A stretch of 64,000 nucleotides of DNA, from the NCBI RefSeq assembly GCF_000961795.1, contig NZ_LADU01000005.1, positions 62,001 through 126,000 on the forward strand. Direction: 5' to 3'. Positions 10,320 through 19,627 of this stretch are shown here, in pieces (the first letter of the stretch is position 1; every line of letters begins with the position of its first letter). The notes beneath the pieces were generated by a model. It had not been told where the DNA came from. It saw only the letters and a list, made by a program, of their open reading frames with translations, and searched no databases. This stretch comes from Hyphomonas sp. BRH_c22 (lineage in GTDB: Bacteria > Pseudomonadota > Alphaproteobacteria > Caulobacterales > Hyphomonadaceae). Made by a program: the position numbers and the translations under genes.

Positions 10320-12047
10320 TCAAATATCCGCGTAGACGTGACCCTCGCCTTCGAACCCGGAATGGGTGACCGCGCCCTCATGGGCTGGCCCGACCAGTTT
10401 TGCGAACTTCTCAAGGGCGCCCGAGCCATACATCGTCTTGCGCGGCTTCCAGTTGCGCTTGCGGTCTTCCAGCTGGGAGGGCGTCAGCCGGACATCAATC
10501 GTGCCCTTGATGGCGTCGAGTGTGATGATGTCGCCATCCTTGAGCAGGCCGATCGGGCCCGCATCGGCCGCTTCCGGTCCGACATGGCCGACGCAAAACC
10601 CGCGAGTCGCGCCGCTGAAACGCCCATCCGTGATGAGGGCCACCTTGTCGCCCATGCCCTGGCCGTAGAGCGCCGCCGTTGTCGACAGCATCTCGCGCAT
10701 GCCGGGACCGCCCTTGGGCCCTTCATAGCGGATGACCAGGACGTCGCCTTCCTTGTAGTTGCGCTCGCTGACGGCCTTGAAACAGGCTGCCTCGCCATCG
10801 AACACACGCGCCGGACCGGTGAAGGTAAGGTTCGCAAGACCCGCTACTTTCACGATGGCCCCGCTTGGCGCAAGCGAGCCCCACAGGCCGACCACCCCAC
10901 CATTCGGCGAGATCGGATCGGAAGCCTCGCGGATGACTTTCTGGTCCTTGTTGAAGACGACATCTTTCAGGTTTTCCGCCACGGTCTTGCCGGTGACCGT
11001 CATGCAGTCGCCATGGATCAGGCCCGCATCATACAGCGTCTTCATCAGCATGGGCACGCCGCCTGCCTCACCGAAATCCTTGGCAACGTATTCGCCGCCG
11101 GGCTTGAGGCTGGCGATATAGGGCGTCTTTGCGAAAATTTCGGCCACGTCCTTCAGGTCGAACTGGACGCCGCATTCATGCGCCATCGCAGGCAGGTGCA
11201 GGCCGGCATTGGTCGATCCGCCCGTCGCGGCGACAACCACGGCGGCGTTCTCGAACGCCTTGCGCGTGCAGATGTCGCGCGGGCGGATATTCTTATCGAT
11301 CAGGTTCATCACGGCCTTGCCGCTCTCGACGCAGTATTCGTCGCGTTCCAGGTAAGGCGCCGGCAGGGCCGATGAAAGCGGCAGCGCAAGGCCGATGGCC
11401 TCCGATACGCAGGCCATCGTGTTGGCCGTGAACTGGCCGCCGCAGGCCCCATCGCCGGGACAGGCGAGCTTTTCAAGCGCGTGCAGCTTTTCCTCGGTCA
11501 TCTCATTGGAACCGGCGGCATGGGCGCCCACGGCCTCGAACACGTCCATAACGGTTACATCCTTGCCTTCGAAGCGGCCGGGCAGAATCGAACCGCCATA
11601 GATGAAGACCGACGGCACGTTGAGACGCAGCATGGCCATCATCATGCCGGGCAGCGACTTGTCGCACCCCGCAACGCCCACAAGCGCATCATAGGAATGG
11701 CCGCGCATTGTCAGCTCGACCGAGTCTGCAATCACTTCGCGGCTGACCAGGGACGACCGCATCCCCTCATGGCCCATCGCGATGCCGTCGGTGACCGTGA
11801 TCGTGCAGAACTCGCGCGGCGTACCATCCGCCGCCTTCACGCCCTTGCTGGCAGCATGCGCCTGACGCATCAGCGCCGTGTTACATGGCGCGGCCTCGTT
11901 CCAGCAGGACGCGACCCCGACAAACGGCTTCTTGATGTCCTTGGTCGAAAGCCCCATCGCGTAATAATAGGAACGGTGCGGCGCGCGTTCCGGGCCTTCC
12001 GTCACATGGCGAGAAGGCAGCTTGGATTTGTCCCAGGTCTTGGTCAT
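10320..12047 (-). CDS. ilvD: Dihydroxy-acid dehydratase
   Basis: A 575-aa member of the IlvD/Edd family. The iron-sulfur cysteines are in [11 protein letters not shown] (about residue 129) and [17 protein letters not shown] (about 196-212), and the second family signature appears as [19 protein letters not shown] (about 478). It converts 2,3-dihydroxy-3-methylvalerate and its isovalerate analogue to the 2-oxo acids of isoleucine and valine synthesis. Length suits the short (about 570 aa) subfamily, some members of which are sugar-acid dehydratases; IlvD is the safer call. No leader peptide or attenuator was seen upstream. Confidence 0.9.
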   Translation of the reverse strand: MTKTWDKSKLPSRHVTEGPERAPHRSYYYAMGLSTKDIKKPFVGVASCWNEAAPCNTALMRQAHAASKGVKAADGTPREFCTITVTDGIAMGHEGMRSSLVSREVIADSVELTMRGHSYDALVGVAGCDKSLPGMMMAMLRLNVPSVFIYGGSILPGRFEGKDVTVMDVFEAVGAHAAGSNEMTEEKLHALEKLACPGDGACGGQFTANTMACVSEAIGLALPLSSALPAPYLERDEYCVESGKAVMNLIDKNIRPRDICTRKAFENAAVVVAATGGSTNAGLHLPAMAHECGVQFDLKDVAEIFAKTPYIASLKPGGEYVAKDFGEAGGVPMLMKTLYDAGLIHGDCMTVTGKTVAENLKDVVFNKDQKVIREASDPISPNGGVVGLWGSLAPSGAIVKVAGLANLTFTGPARVFDGEAACFKAVSERNYKEGDVLVIRYEGPKGGPGMREMLSTTAALYGQGMGDKVALITDGRFSGATRGFCVGHVGPEAADAGPIGLLKDGDIITLDAIKGTIDVRLTPSQLEDRKRNWKPRKTMYGSGALEKFAKLVGPAHEGAVTHSGFEGEGHVYADI

Positions 12048-12211
12048 GTCAGATCTTCCGTAGGTTCAGCCATCCGCACTAGCGCGCAATTCTCATGCGG
12101 AAAAGGGGCGAATGGTCGCCGCGACCGGCAATTTGTGCCCCGCAGGTGCCGATTTTTGCTCAGCACTTGCTGAGGCCGCTCGTTCCTGCAACGCTGTTCG
12201 CCTGTGCTGCG

Positions 12212-13228
12212 CTATTCGTTGCCGAAAATGGCGGTGGTAGCGCCGCTGGCACTGATCTCGCCCCGGTACATGCCTGCGGAATTGAACACAAAATCGACAT
12301 GGCCCTGACCGTCAATCACGATCACGCCGCCGTCGCCGCCCAAAGCCGCGACTTCACCCAGCGCTACCCTTGCCGCCTGGCCAATGGTTTCGCCGGTGAA
12401 TTTCACCCGGTCGCAGATCGTCTTGGCGACGCCGACACGGATGAAGTATTCGCCGTGGCCGGTGGCTGAAACAGCACACACCCCATTCTCCGCATAGGTC
12501 GCCGCGCCGACCAGCGGCGCATCGCCGACACGCCCCGGCGCCTTGGCGGTCATGCCGCCTGTGGTGGTTGCGGCGGCAAGGTTGCCCTGGCTGTCGATAG
12601 CGACGGCGCCAACGGTTCCGAAGCGGTCTGCCGCCGTGCGCCGCGATGCGATGGGCGTGCCGACGCGCGATTCCAGCAAGCGCTCCAGGTCGTTCCGGCG
12701 CCTTTCAGTGTCAAAGTACGCGTTCTCCACCATTTCGAGCCCGTGCATTTCGGCAAAAGCATCGGCGCCCGCCCCGGCGAACATGACATGTTCGGACTTG
12801 TCCATCACGGCGCGCGCCGCAATGATCGGATTCCTGACGCGCATCACGCCCGCCACGGAGCCCGCATTGCGATCGCGTCCGTCCATGATGGAGGCATCCA
12901 GCTCATGCGTGCCGTTGGCGGCAAACACTGCGCCATAACCGGCATTGAAGATCGGGTTGTCTTCCATAGGCAGGACGGCGGCCTGCACGGCATCCACCGC
13001 GCTGCCGCCCGCGCGCAGCACTGCCGCCCCCGCTTCCATCGCCTCTGTCAGGCCCGCGACATAGGCCGCTTCCTGTTCGGGCGACAGGTTTTCGCGCAGG
13101 ATGACCCCTGCCCCGCCATGGATGGCGAGATGCCATTCCGGTGCCGCAGGCTCAGGCGCCACCGGGGTCGCGCAGGCCACCAGAACGGATGACGCCGCCA
13201 CAAAGGCCATCAGGGTTTTCAGGGTCAT
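12212..13228 (-). CDS. Isoaspartyl peptidase/L-asparaginase, lipoprotein
   Basis: Start at MTLKTLMAFVAASSVLVACA is preferred to the ATG 15 bp further upstream because it gives a clean lipoprotein signal with lipobox LVAC (338 aa). The rest is a plant-type asparaginase of the Ntn-hydrolase superfamily: HGGAGVI near the start of the mature part, and the autocleavage site FGTVGAVAIDSQGNLAAAT, whose Thr (residue 205 from this start) becomes the nucleophile of the beta subunit; GRVGDAPLVGAATYA and ATGHGE are substrate-pocket motifs. It would cleave isoaspartyl dipeptides or asparagine in the periplasm. Confidence 0.88.
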   Translation of the reverse strand: MTLKTLMAFVAASSVLVACATPVAPEPAAPEWHLAIHGGAGVILRENLSPEQEAAYVAGLTEAMEAGAAVLRAGGSAVDAVQAAVLPMEDNPIFNAGYGAVFAANGTHELDASIMDGRDRNAGSVAGVMRVRNPIIAARAVMDKSEHVMFAGAGADAFAEMHGLEMVENAYFDTERRRNDLERLLESRVGTPIASRRTAADRFGTVGAVAIDSQGNLAAATTTGGMTAKAPGRVGDAPLVGAATYAENGVCAVSATGHGEYFIRVGVAKTICDRVKFTGETIGQAARVALGEVAALGGDGGVIVIDGQGHVDFVFNSAGMYRGEISASGATTAIFGNE

Positions 13229-13269
13229 CTTTGCCTCCAGCATTGCTGCATACAGGATGGACCGATTGC

Positions 13270-16131
13270 CTAAAGGCCTTCAAGGCTTTTCCGGGCTGCA
13301 GACAGCTTCACGCGGCGATCCGTCCAGTCCACGATGCGCTCGCGGTTCTCCTCGACGATTTCCGGCGGCGCCTTGGACACGAAGGCCTCATTGCCGAGCT
13401 TCTTCTCGGTCGAGGTGATATCTTTGTCGAGCTGGGCGATTTCCTTGTCGAGACGCTTGCGCGCTTCGTCAACGTCAATCTGATCGGCAATGTTCAGCGC
13501 AACCACCGTTTCGCCAACGACAGTCGACACCGCCCCTGCCGGAACGGTTTCGTCGAGGACAATGTCTTCAAGGCGCGCGAGGCGCTTCAATATGTCCTCA
13601 TGGCGAAAGGCGCGGTCCTCGATGACCGGCCCGGCGCTAACCAGCGACAGGGGAATCTTCGAACCGGCCGGCACGCCAAGGTCGTTGCGGAGCGACCGAA
13701 TCTCGGTGATCAGGTCCAGCACCCACTCGATTTCATCATCGGCGTCACTGTCCCGCGTAATGTCGTATTTGGGCCATGACTGGTGCATCAGGAAGCCCTG
13801 GGACTCGGCGCGGCCCGCAGCGCGGCGCTCCCACAATTCCTCGGTCACAAACGGCATGAACGGGTGGAGCAGTTTCAGCGTCTCATCGAGGACATAGCCG
13901 CACACGTCGCGCGTTTCCTGCTTGGCTGCATCATCCATGCCCATCAGCAGCGGCTTTATCAGTTCGAGATACCAGTCGCACAGCACGTTCCAGATGAACT
14001 TGTAGAGCGCGCCGGCGGCATCGTTGAAGCGATACTCTTCGATGGCTTTCGTGGCCTCGGCCTCACAGGCGGCAAGCTCGCCCAGCACCCAGCGGTTCAC
14101 GGGACTCGTCACCCTGGCAAAGTCAATCTCGCCCGGCGCGCCGCACTCGTTCATCTCGGCAAAGCGGGCGGCGTTCCACAGCTTGGTCGCGAAATTGCGG
14201 TTGCCTTCGACGGCCTGTTTCGACAGGCGGATATTGCGCCCCTGCCCGGCCATGCGGCCCATCGTGAAGCGCAGGGCATCGGCGCCGTATTCGTCGATCA
14301 GTTCCAGCGGGTCCATGGCATTGCCCTTGGACTTCGACATTTTCTGGCCCTTCTCGTCGAGGACGAGCGCGTGGATATAAACATCCTTGAACGGAACTTC
14401 CCCCATGAACTCGATGCCCATCATCATCATCCGTGCAACCCAGAAGAAGATGATGTCGAAGGCGGTGATCAGCGTCGCGGTGGGGTAGAAGGTTTCAAGT
14501 TCAGTCGTCTTGTCCGGCCAGCCCATGGTCGAGAACGGCCAGAGGGCAGACGAGAACCATGTGTCGAGGACGTCTTCGTCCTGCTTAAGGTAAATGTGTG
14601 TTGGTATCATCCGCCCTTCATCGTCTTCTTCTGCGGTATGTCCAACGTTAGCCCCAACACTGACCTTAGAAGACGATGGGTAATACGCCTTCGCCTTTTC
14701 AAGGGCTTCTTCTTCGGAGGAGGCCACAAACTCGATAAATCTTCCGGACTCGGAAACGATACCGTCGCTATCGACTTCTTCACCAAACCAAGCCGGAATC
14801 CGGTGCCCCCACCAGAGCTGGCGGCTGACGCACCAGGGCTGGATATTGTCCATCCAGTTATAATAGGTCTTCTCCCAGTTTTCGGGCACGAACCGGGTCT
14901 TGCCTTCCTTCACCGCCGCAATGGCGGGCTGGGCCATGGTCTTGGCGTCGACATACCACTGGTCCGTCATCCAGGGCTCGATGACCACGTTCGAGCGGTC
15001 GCCGAAGGGTTGTTCAATCTTCAGGCTCTCGATTTCCTGCATCAGTTCGAGCGCCTCGAAAGCCTCGACCACTTTCTTGCGCGCATCGAACCGGTCGAGC
15101 CCGCGCAATTCCAAAGGAATGCTAGCCGCCTCCGCGTCCGCGCCATCAACGATGTGCGCCGTGGCGTTCAGGATGTTCAGCGGCGTATGCCCTGCGCGCT
15201 TGCCGACTTCAAAGTCGTTGAAATCATGGGCCGGGGTGATCTTCACCGCGCCGGAGCCCTTTTCCGGGTTCGCGTACTCGTCTGCAATGATCGGCACACG
15301 GCGGCCGACGATGGGAAGCTCCACGAACTTGCCGACAAGGCCCGCATAGCGTGCGTCATCCGGGTGAACGGCAACGCCCGTATCGCCGAGCATGGTTTCC
15401 GGGCGCGACGTGGCGACCACGATGTAATTGCGCGTCTCGGCGCCGGTGACATTGCCGTCTTCATCCTTGACTGGATGTTCGTAGGTCACACCATCCGCCA
15501 GCGGATAGCGCAGGTGCCAGTAATGGCCCGCGACCTCGCGCTGGTCGACTTCAAGGTCCGAAATCGCCGTCTGGAAATGCGGGTCCCAGTTCACGAGGCG
15601 CTTGTCGCGGTAGATCAGGCCCTTGTTGTAGAGTTCGACGAACACCTTGGTCACGGCGCGCATCATGTTATTGTCGGGATCGTTGCGGTCGCCCATCGTG
15701 AAGGCTTCGCGCGACCAGTCGCACGAAGCGCCGAGCCGCTTCAGCTGGCCGACGATCGCGCCGCCGGATTCCTCTTTCCACGACCAGACGCGGTCAACGA
15801 AGGCGTCACGGCCCATCTCGCGGCGGCTTTCATTGCCCGCCTCGGCGAGCTGGCGCTCTACCACCATCTGCGTCGCGATCCCGGCATGGTCCGTGCCTGC
15901 CTGCCACAGCACGTTCTTGCCGCGCATCCGCTCGAACCGGACCAGCACATCCTGAAGCGTATTGTTCAGGGCGTGGCCCATATGCAGCACGCCGGTGACA
16001 TTCGGCGGGGGGATGACGATGGAATAGGCCTGCGCGCTGGTGTCGCCGGAAGGCCTGAAACAGCCCGCCGCCTCCCAGGCCTCATAGATGCGGGTTTCGG
16101 CTTCGGCAGGGTCAAATCGTTGGTCGAGCAT
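13270..16131 (-). CDS. valS: Valine--tRNA ligase
   Basis: A 953-aa class I synthetase with the HIGH-type motif in PPNVTGVLHMGHALN (about residues 39-53), the editing domain (CP1) in the middle, KMSKSKGNAMDPLELIDEYG (about 586-605) for ATP binding, the anticodon-binding domain, and the C-terminal coiled coil typical of ValRS (LDKEIAQLDKDITSTEKKL). It charges tRNA-Val and hydrolyses mischarged threonine. popZ lies directly upstream on the same strand, separated by a terminator at 16162-16192, so valS probably has its own promoter in that short gap or depends on read-through. Confidence 0.98.
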   Translation of the reverse strand: MLDQRFDPAEAETRIYEAWEAAGCFRPSGDTSAQAYSIVIPPPNVTGVLHMGHALNNTLQDVLVRFERMRGKNVLWQAGTDHAGIATQMVVERQLAEAGNESRREMGRDAFVDRVWSWKEESGGAIVGQLKRLGASCDWSREAFTMGDRNDPDNNMMRAVTKVFVELYNKGLIYRDKRLVNWDPHFQTAISDLEVDQREVAGHYWHLRYPLADGVTYEHPVKDEDGNVTGAETRNYIVVATSRPETMLGDTGVAVHPDDARYAGLVGKFVELPIVGRRVPIIADEYANPEKGSGAVKITPAHDFNDFEVGKRAGHTPLNILNATAHIVDGADAEAASIPLELRGLDRFDARKKVVEAFEALELMQEIESLKIEQPFGDRSNVVIEPWMTDQWYVDAKTMAQPAIAAVKEGKTRFVPENWEKTYYNWMDNIQPWCVSRQLWWGHRIPAWFGEEVDSDGIVSESGRFIEFVASSEEEALEKAKAYYPSSSKVSVGANVGHTAEEDDEGRMIPTHIYLKQDEDVLDTWFSSALWPFSTMGWPDKTTELETFYPTATLITAFDIIFFWVARMMMMGIEFMGEVPFKDVYIHALVLDEKGQKMSKSKGNAMDPLELIDEYGADALRFTMGRMAGQGRNIRLSKQAVEGNRNFATKLWNAARFAEMNECGAPGEIDFARVTSPVNRWVLGELAACEAEATKAIEEYRFNDAAGALYKFIWNVLCDWYLELIKPLLMGMDDAAKQETRDVCGYVLDETLKLLHPFMPFVTEELWERRAAGRAESQGFLMHQSWPKYDITRDSDADDEIEWVLDLITEIRSLRNDLGVPAGSKIPLSLVSAGPVIEDRAFRHEDILKRLARLEDIVLDETVPAGAVSTVVGETVVALNIADQIDVDEARKRLDKEIAQLDKDITSTEKKLGNEAFVSKAPPEIVEENRERIVDWTDRRVKLSAARKSLEGL

Positions 16132-16161
16132 GGGATTGTGGGGTTCCGGCGTGGTCTGGGC

Positions 16162-16192
16162 AAAAGAAAAGGCGCGCCTGTTACGGCGCGCC
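16162..16192 (-). terminator. Rho-independent terminator after popZ
   Basis: On the minus strand two copies of the self-complementary octamer GGCGCGCC, six bases apart, can form an 8-bp GC-only stem and are followed by TTTTCTTTT. The stem starts 30 bp beyond the popZ stop and ends just before the valS start region, so it should end popZ transcription. The T-run lies 31 bp upstream of the valS ATG, so it could also attenuate valS. Confidence 0.8.
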
Positions 16193-16221
16193 CTTCCCTA
16201 TAACGAATTTGTCGGGTGAGG

Positions 16222-16905
16222 CTAGCGCGCCATGCGGGCGATGCGCTGTACCTCGGCTTCGACCTTCTGCTCGACAATCGACGGCAGGTTGGCATCGAGC
16301 CATTCCTTGATCATAGGCTTGAGCAGTTCCCGCACGAGACCCTCGATCGTGTTGTCGCCGCCGAGATCCATTTTCGAGATCAGTTTGCCGAGTGAACCGG
16401 CGGCGGCATCGGCCGTATGATCATCGGTCAGGACGGTCTGCTGGTAGCGCGCACTGGCAGGCATGTCGGTCTCCTTTGGCGCATGGGATTGGGCGCGCGG
16501 GGCTGGACGAGGCGCGGGTGCGGGCGCCGGTGCCGGTGCCGGCTCCGGCACATGTCTGAAGACCGGCGCAGGCTCTGGCATTTCGGCGGCACGCGCCGCT
16601 TCGAGCACACCCTGGAAGGGGCTGGCTGCGTCGCTCTCGAAATCCGTGTCATCGGATTCGAAGGTCTCATAATCATCGTCTGTCTCGGAATCGAACATCA
16701 CTTCGTCGAGTTCATCCTGCGCGGCCTCGAAAGCCGGTTCCGAATAATCGTCGTCGCCATCCTCGTCCATTGCGACGGGATCTTCACGCACCGCTGTCGG
16801 CGTACCGGGGCGGCGCGCATTACTGGCATCATCTTCCGAGATGATCTTGCGGATCGACGCGAGGATTTCCTCCATCGTCGGTTCCTTGTGCGCTTCGTTG
16901 GCCAT
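16222..16905 (-). CDS. popZ: Polar organizing protein PopZ (DUF2497)
   Basis: The 227-aa protein has the three-part PopZ layout. The N-terminal helix EPTMEEILASIRKIISED binds client proteins. The middle is an acidic, proline-rich disordered linker (with PEPAPAPAPAPAPRPAPR near residue 125). The C-terminal helices TIEGLVRELLKPMIKEWLD and LPSIVEQKVEAEVQRIARM form oligomers. PopZ makes a matrix at the cell pole that anchors the chromosomal centromere and cell-cycle kinases in Caulobacter. The gene order TolC-type / popZ / valS is the one seen around popZ in that group. Confidence 0.9.
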   Translation of the reverse strand: MANEAHKEPTMEEILASIRKIISEDDASNARRPGTPTAVREDPVAMDEDGDDDYSEPAFEAAQDELDEVMFDSETDDDYETFESDDTDFESDAASPFQGVLEAARAAEMPEPAPVFRHVPEPAPAPAPAPAPRPAPRAQSHAPKETDMPASARYQQTVLTDDHTADAAAGSLGKLISKMDLGGDNTIEGLVRELLKPMIKEWLDANLPSIVEQKVEAEVQRIARMAR

Positions 16906-16991
16906 GTCAGCCCCTTACATTTTACCCATCAGAATCAGTACAGATTAAGGGGTAAGTCGTATCGGTTAACAACCACTTGACGCTGTTAACC

Positions 16992-18296
16992 TTATTCTGA
17001 AGTCGCCACTGTGCCAATGGGCACCGGCTTGTCCAGCTCGCCAGCCGCCCGCAGCAGGCGATAGGCCGCGACATAGGCATCCCGTTCGGACTGGACCAGC
17101 GCGAGGCGCGCCTCGAACAATTGCTGCTCCTGGTCCAGCACATCCAGCGTGGTGCGAACGCCGACAGCCAGCTCTTCCTTGGCGCCTTCATAGGCAATTT
17201 CGGCCGCATCGACCTGACGCCGGGACGCTTCGATGGCCCGCAGCGACGCGTCATAGCCGTACCAGGCTTGTGCGACCTGGGCGCGTATCTGCCGCTCGAG
17301 CAGGTCGATCTGGTTGCGTGCCTGGCTCCGGCGAAGGCGGGCAGAGCTCACCTGGCTCTTGATCAGGCCGCCCGAGAGGAGCGGGATCGACCCTTGCGCC
17401 ACGGCCGAGACGCTCGTGTTGCGCTGCTCCGGGTCACCATAGGTCTGCTCGACACCAGCCGTGCCGACAATGTTGATCTGGGGCTTGTATTGCGCACGGG
17501 CAACCTCGATGGCCTCGCCGGCGGCACGTTCAGAATGGCGCGCTGCTTCAAGGTCCGGATTGCCATCAAGCGCAACGGCTACAGCCTCCTCGAGCGATGC
17601 GGGCAGTGGCGGAATGGGTGGCGGCGGCGCCAGTTCGCCCGGTTTCAGGCTGGTGAGGAACTCATAATTGGCTTCGCTGGTCTCCAGCGCGGCTTCTGCT
17701 CCGGCAAGGGCCGCGCGGGCCCCTTCAAGGCGGGCATTGGCGAGCGACACGTCGGTTCGCGTCACGACGCCGACCTCAAACCGGTCATCCGCCGCGCGTA
17801 CCTGCTCGCTCGTCACTTCGACATTGTTCTTGCGGATTGCCACCGCTTCGCGGTCACGCCGCACGTCGACATAGGCCGAAACCACCTGAAGGATCAGGTC
17901 CTGCTCGACCGCATCGAACTGGGACTTGGCAGCATTGATTCCAGCTTTGGCCTGGCGGATGCCCGCGCTGACACGTCCGCCCGTATAGAGCGGCTGCACG
18001 GCCTGCACCTGTGCGCTGGCAATGGGCCGGTCGCCCAGGCCGAATGCAAATGGCGATGTCGTGTCGACATATTCGTAACCGGCGCTGCCGATGATATTCA
18101 CGGTCGGCCGCTTGCCGGAACGTGCCTGTTCGAGGCTTTCGCGGGCAATGTCGGTCTCGGATCGCTGAATGTCGAGTTGCGGATTGGTGGCGAAAGCCGA
18201 CGCAACTGCCTCATCAAGCGTGTCACCCACTGCAGGGGCACTGCTCCATATCGCAATGGCGGCTGCGCCCATCAAGCACCGATACTTTACACTCAT
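16992..18296 (-). CDS. TolC-family outer-membrane efflux protein
   Basis: Start at MSVKYRCLMGAAAIAIWSSAPAVG is supported by GGGAG about eight bases upstream and a signal peptide; an earlier in-frame ATG would add 22 unlikely residues. The 434-aa mature-plus-signal protein shows the internal duplication of TolC-type proteins (two halves with LDEAVASAFATNPQL and LEEAVAVALDGNPDLEAAR) and the long helical segments of the periplasmic tunnel (SAYVDVRRDREAVAIRKNNV). It should form the outer-membrane channel for an RND or ABC exporter or a type I secretion system. No inner-membrane partner is adjacent; the PCMT-like gene lies 118 bp upstream. Confidence 0.92.
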   Translation of the reverse strand: MSVKYRCLMGAAAIAIWSSAPAVGDTLDEAVASAFATNPQLDIQRSETDIARESLEQARSGKRPTVNIIGSAGYEYVDTTSPFAFGLGDRPIASAQVQAVQPLYTGGRVSAGIRQAKAGINAAKSQFDAVEQDLILQVVSAYVDVRRDREAVAIRKNNVEVTSEQVRAADDRFEVGVVTRTDVSLANARLEGARAALAGAEAALETSEANYEFLTSLKPGELAPPPPIPPLPASLEEAVAVALDGNPDLEAARHSERAAGEAIEVARAQYKPQINIVGTAGVEQTYGDPEQRNTSVSAVAQGSIPLLSGGLIKSQVSSARLRRSQARNQIDLLERQIRAQVAQAWYGYDASLRAIEASRRQVDAAEIAYEGAKEELAVGVRTTLDVLDQEQQLFEARLALVQSERDAYVAAYRLLRAAGELDKPVPIGTVATSE

Positions 18297-18413
18297 CCTG
18301 AACTCCCTGACGTCCCGGTCTTCCGAACGGCTTATAGCCATACCCGGCAGATCAGTGAACACTGTTCACTTTTCCAGCGAATTAACAATGCGGCCAATTC
18401 AGCGCAGGCCGAA

Positions 18414-19067
18414 TCAGAACACGAAAGATCGCTTGCGGTCGAATTGCGCAAAACGGGGTGGGCAGGCGTCAAATCCGTCGCGCGCAGCCACCGAATCGCC
18501 GGCCTTGGTGAACACGGTTCCCCGGCCAAGCCCTTCGCGCTCGGTCACGACAGCAACCAGGCGGCCGCCGTCTGCCAGCTGGGCTGTCCAGGCTTCGGGG
18601 ACAGTCTCGACCATGCCGCAGACATAAACCACGTCAAAAGGTGCCTGGTCCGGCAGGCCCGCGTCGATCCTGCCTTCAACAGCGACAGCACGATCGAGGT
18701 TGAGGGACGCGAAACGCGCGGACATGGCATCAACCAGTTCAGTCGTCTCTTCCAGTGCAATCACGGTCTCGGACAGATGGCTGATCAGCGCCGCTTCATA
18801 GCCAGCGCCTGCACCGATCACGAGCACGATATCGCTTGGCTTGATGCCCGCCAGCTTGATCAGCTTGGCCGTATCGCGCGCGATCCACAGCGCGCGGCCG
18901 GGGGATGTGACGATTTCGAGCTCGGAATAGGCAACCGATTTGCGTGAATTGGGCACGAACGCTTCGCGCGGCGTACGCAGGAAAGCCGAAACAATCGGCG
19001 CGTCAGTGACATCGTTCGGGCGGATCTGGCTATCCACCATGATCTCGCGGGCTGCGTCAAAATCCAT
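18414..19067 (-). CDS. PCMT-like methyltransferase (divergent Pcm family)
   Basis: The start MDFDAAREIMVDSQIRPNDVTD is chosen because this N-terminus is conserved in the alphaproteobacterial paralogue found beside TolC; the longer frame reads unlike a protein. The 217-aa product has the SAM loop IVLVIGAGAGYEAALISHLS (about residues 79-98) and the Pcm-type SELEIVTSPGRALWIARDT before it. Catalytic residues of true Pcm are only partly retained, so isoaspartyl repair is uncertain. It precedes the TolC-type gene on the same strand. Confidence 0.85.
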   Translation of the reverse strand: MDFDAAREIMVDSQIRPNDVTDAPIVSAFLRTPREAFVPNSRKSVAYSELEIVTSPGRALWIARDTAKLIKLAGIKPSDIVLVIGAGAGYEAALISHLSETVIALEETTELVDAMSARFASLNLDRAVAVEGRIDAGLPDQAPFDVVYVCGMVETVPEAWTAQLADGGRLVAVVTEREGLGRGTVFTKAGDSVAARDGFDACPPRFAQFDRKRSFVF

Positions 19068-19213
19068 GGGCGCACGCTTTCCTCTGGCAAAACGGACATA
19101 TGACCGCCCTTTAGCATGGGCGGCGACGGGAGCAATGCGCGATAAACGCAAGGGGCAATGAAAACGCAGATTGAAAGCCTGCCTATTGCTTGCTAGTGAC
19201 GCCCCTCTGGTCA

Positions 19214-19287
19214 GGCTCTATGGCGGAGTGGTGACGCAGCGGATTGCAAATCCGCGCACCCCGGTTCGATTCCGGGTGGAGCCTCCA
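19214..19287 (+). tRNA. tRNA-Cys (GCA)
   Basis: A complete cloverleaf. The acceptor strands GGCTCTA and TGGAGCC pair with one G-U, the anticodon arm GGATTGCAAATCC presents GCA, the T-arm is CCCGGTTCGATTCCGGG, and the CCA end is encoded. 74 bases. It lies downstream of, and opposite in strand to, the PCMT-like gene. Confidence 0.97.
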
Positions 19288-19551
19288 GAACACATTCCAG
19301 CCTTTTGTCAGCCTTAACGCAGACTTGCGCCAATTATGTGCGTTTGGCGGCAAACCATTTACGCCGCATTAACCAATTCCAGTGAGATTGGCACTGTCTT
19401 CTCTTGGAGACACCCACCATCACCCAACGCCTCGGCGGGAGCTTTCAGCTTCCGCCATTTTTTTGTCTGGTGCCAAGAACTTTTTGGACGAGAGCAGCAT
19501 GTTGGGGCTTGAACCGGCCTGACGGTCTGCTATTGACCCGCTCTCGGCTGA
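19288..19551 (+). other. Gap between two tRNA genes, possible short transcript
   Basis: No convincing protein gene. The stretch holds an AT-rich segment near 19330-19390 and ends in a strong intrinsic terminator at 19434-19464. A terminator 147 bp past tRNA-Cys could end its primary transcript, or belong to a small RNA or leader made from this gap. The short frame from TTG at 19404 (METPTITQRLGG) runs straight into the hairpin and is unlikely to be a gene. Confidence 0.4.
19434..19464 (+). terminator. Rho-independent terminator
   Basis: The arms GGCGGGAGC and GCTTCCGCC form a nine-pair stem (one G-U) around a TTTCA loop and are followed by ATTTTTTT. It sits between the two tRNA genes in the direction of both. 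Confidence 0.85.
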
Positions 19552-19627
19552 TCCGCGATAGCTCAGTTGGTAGAGCAGGCGACTGTTAATCGCCCGGTCG
19601 TAGGTTCGAGTCCTACTCGCGGAGCCA
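19552..19627 (+). tRNA. tRNA-Asn (GTT)
   Basis: A complete 76-base gene: acceptor TCCGCGA paired with TCGCGGA, D-arm GCTCAGTTGGTAGAGC, anticodon arm GCGACTGTTAATCGC presenting GTT, T-arm GTAGGTTCGAGTCCTAC, and an encoded CCA. It marks the edge between the conserved left part of the window and the accessory right part. Confidence 0.97.

Noticed and set aside
12160..12180. Small hairpin CTCAGC/GCTGAG between ilvD and the isoaspartyl peptidase gene, considered as a terminator
   Set aside because: The stem has only six pairs and no T-run on either strand.
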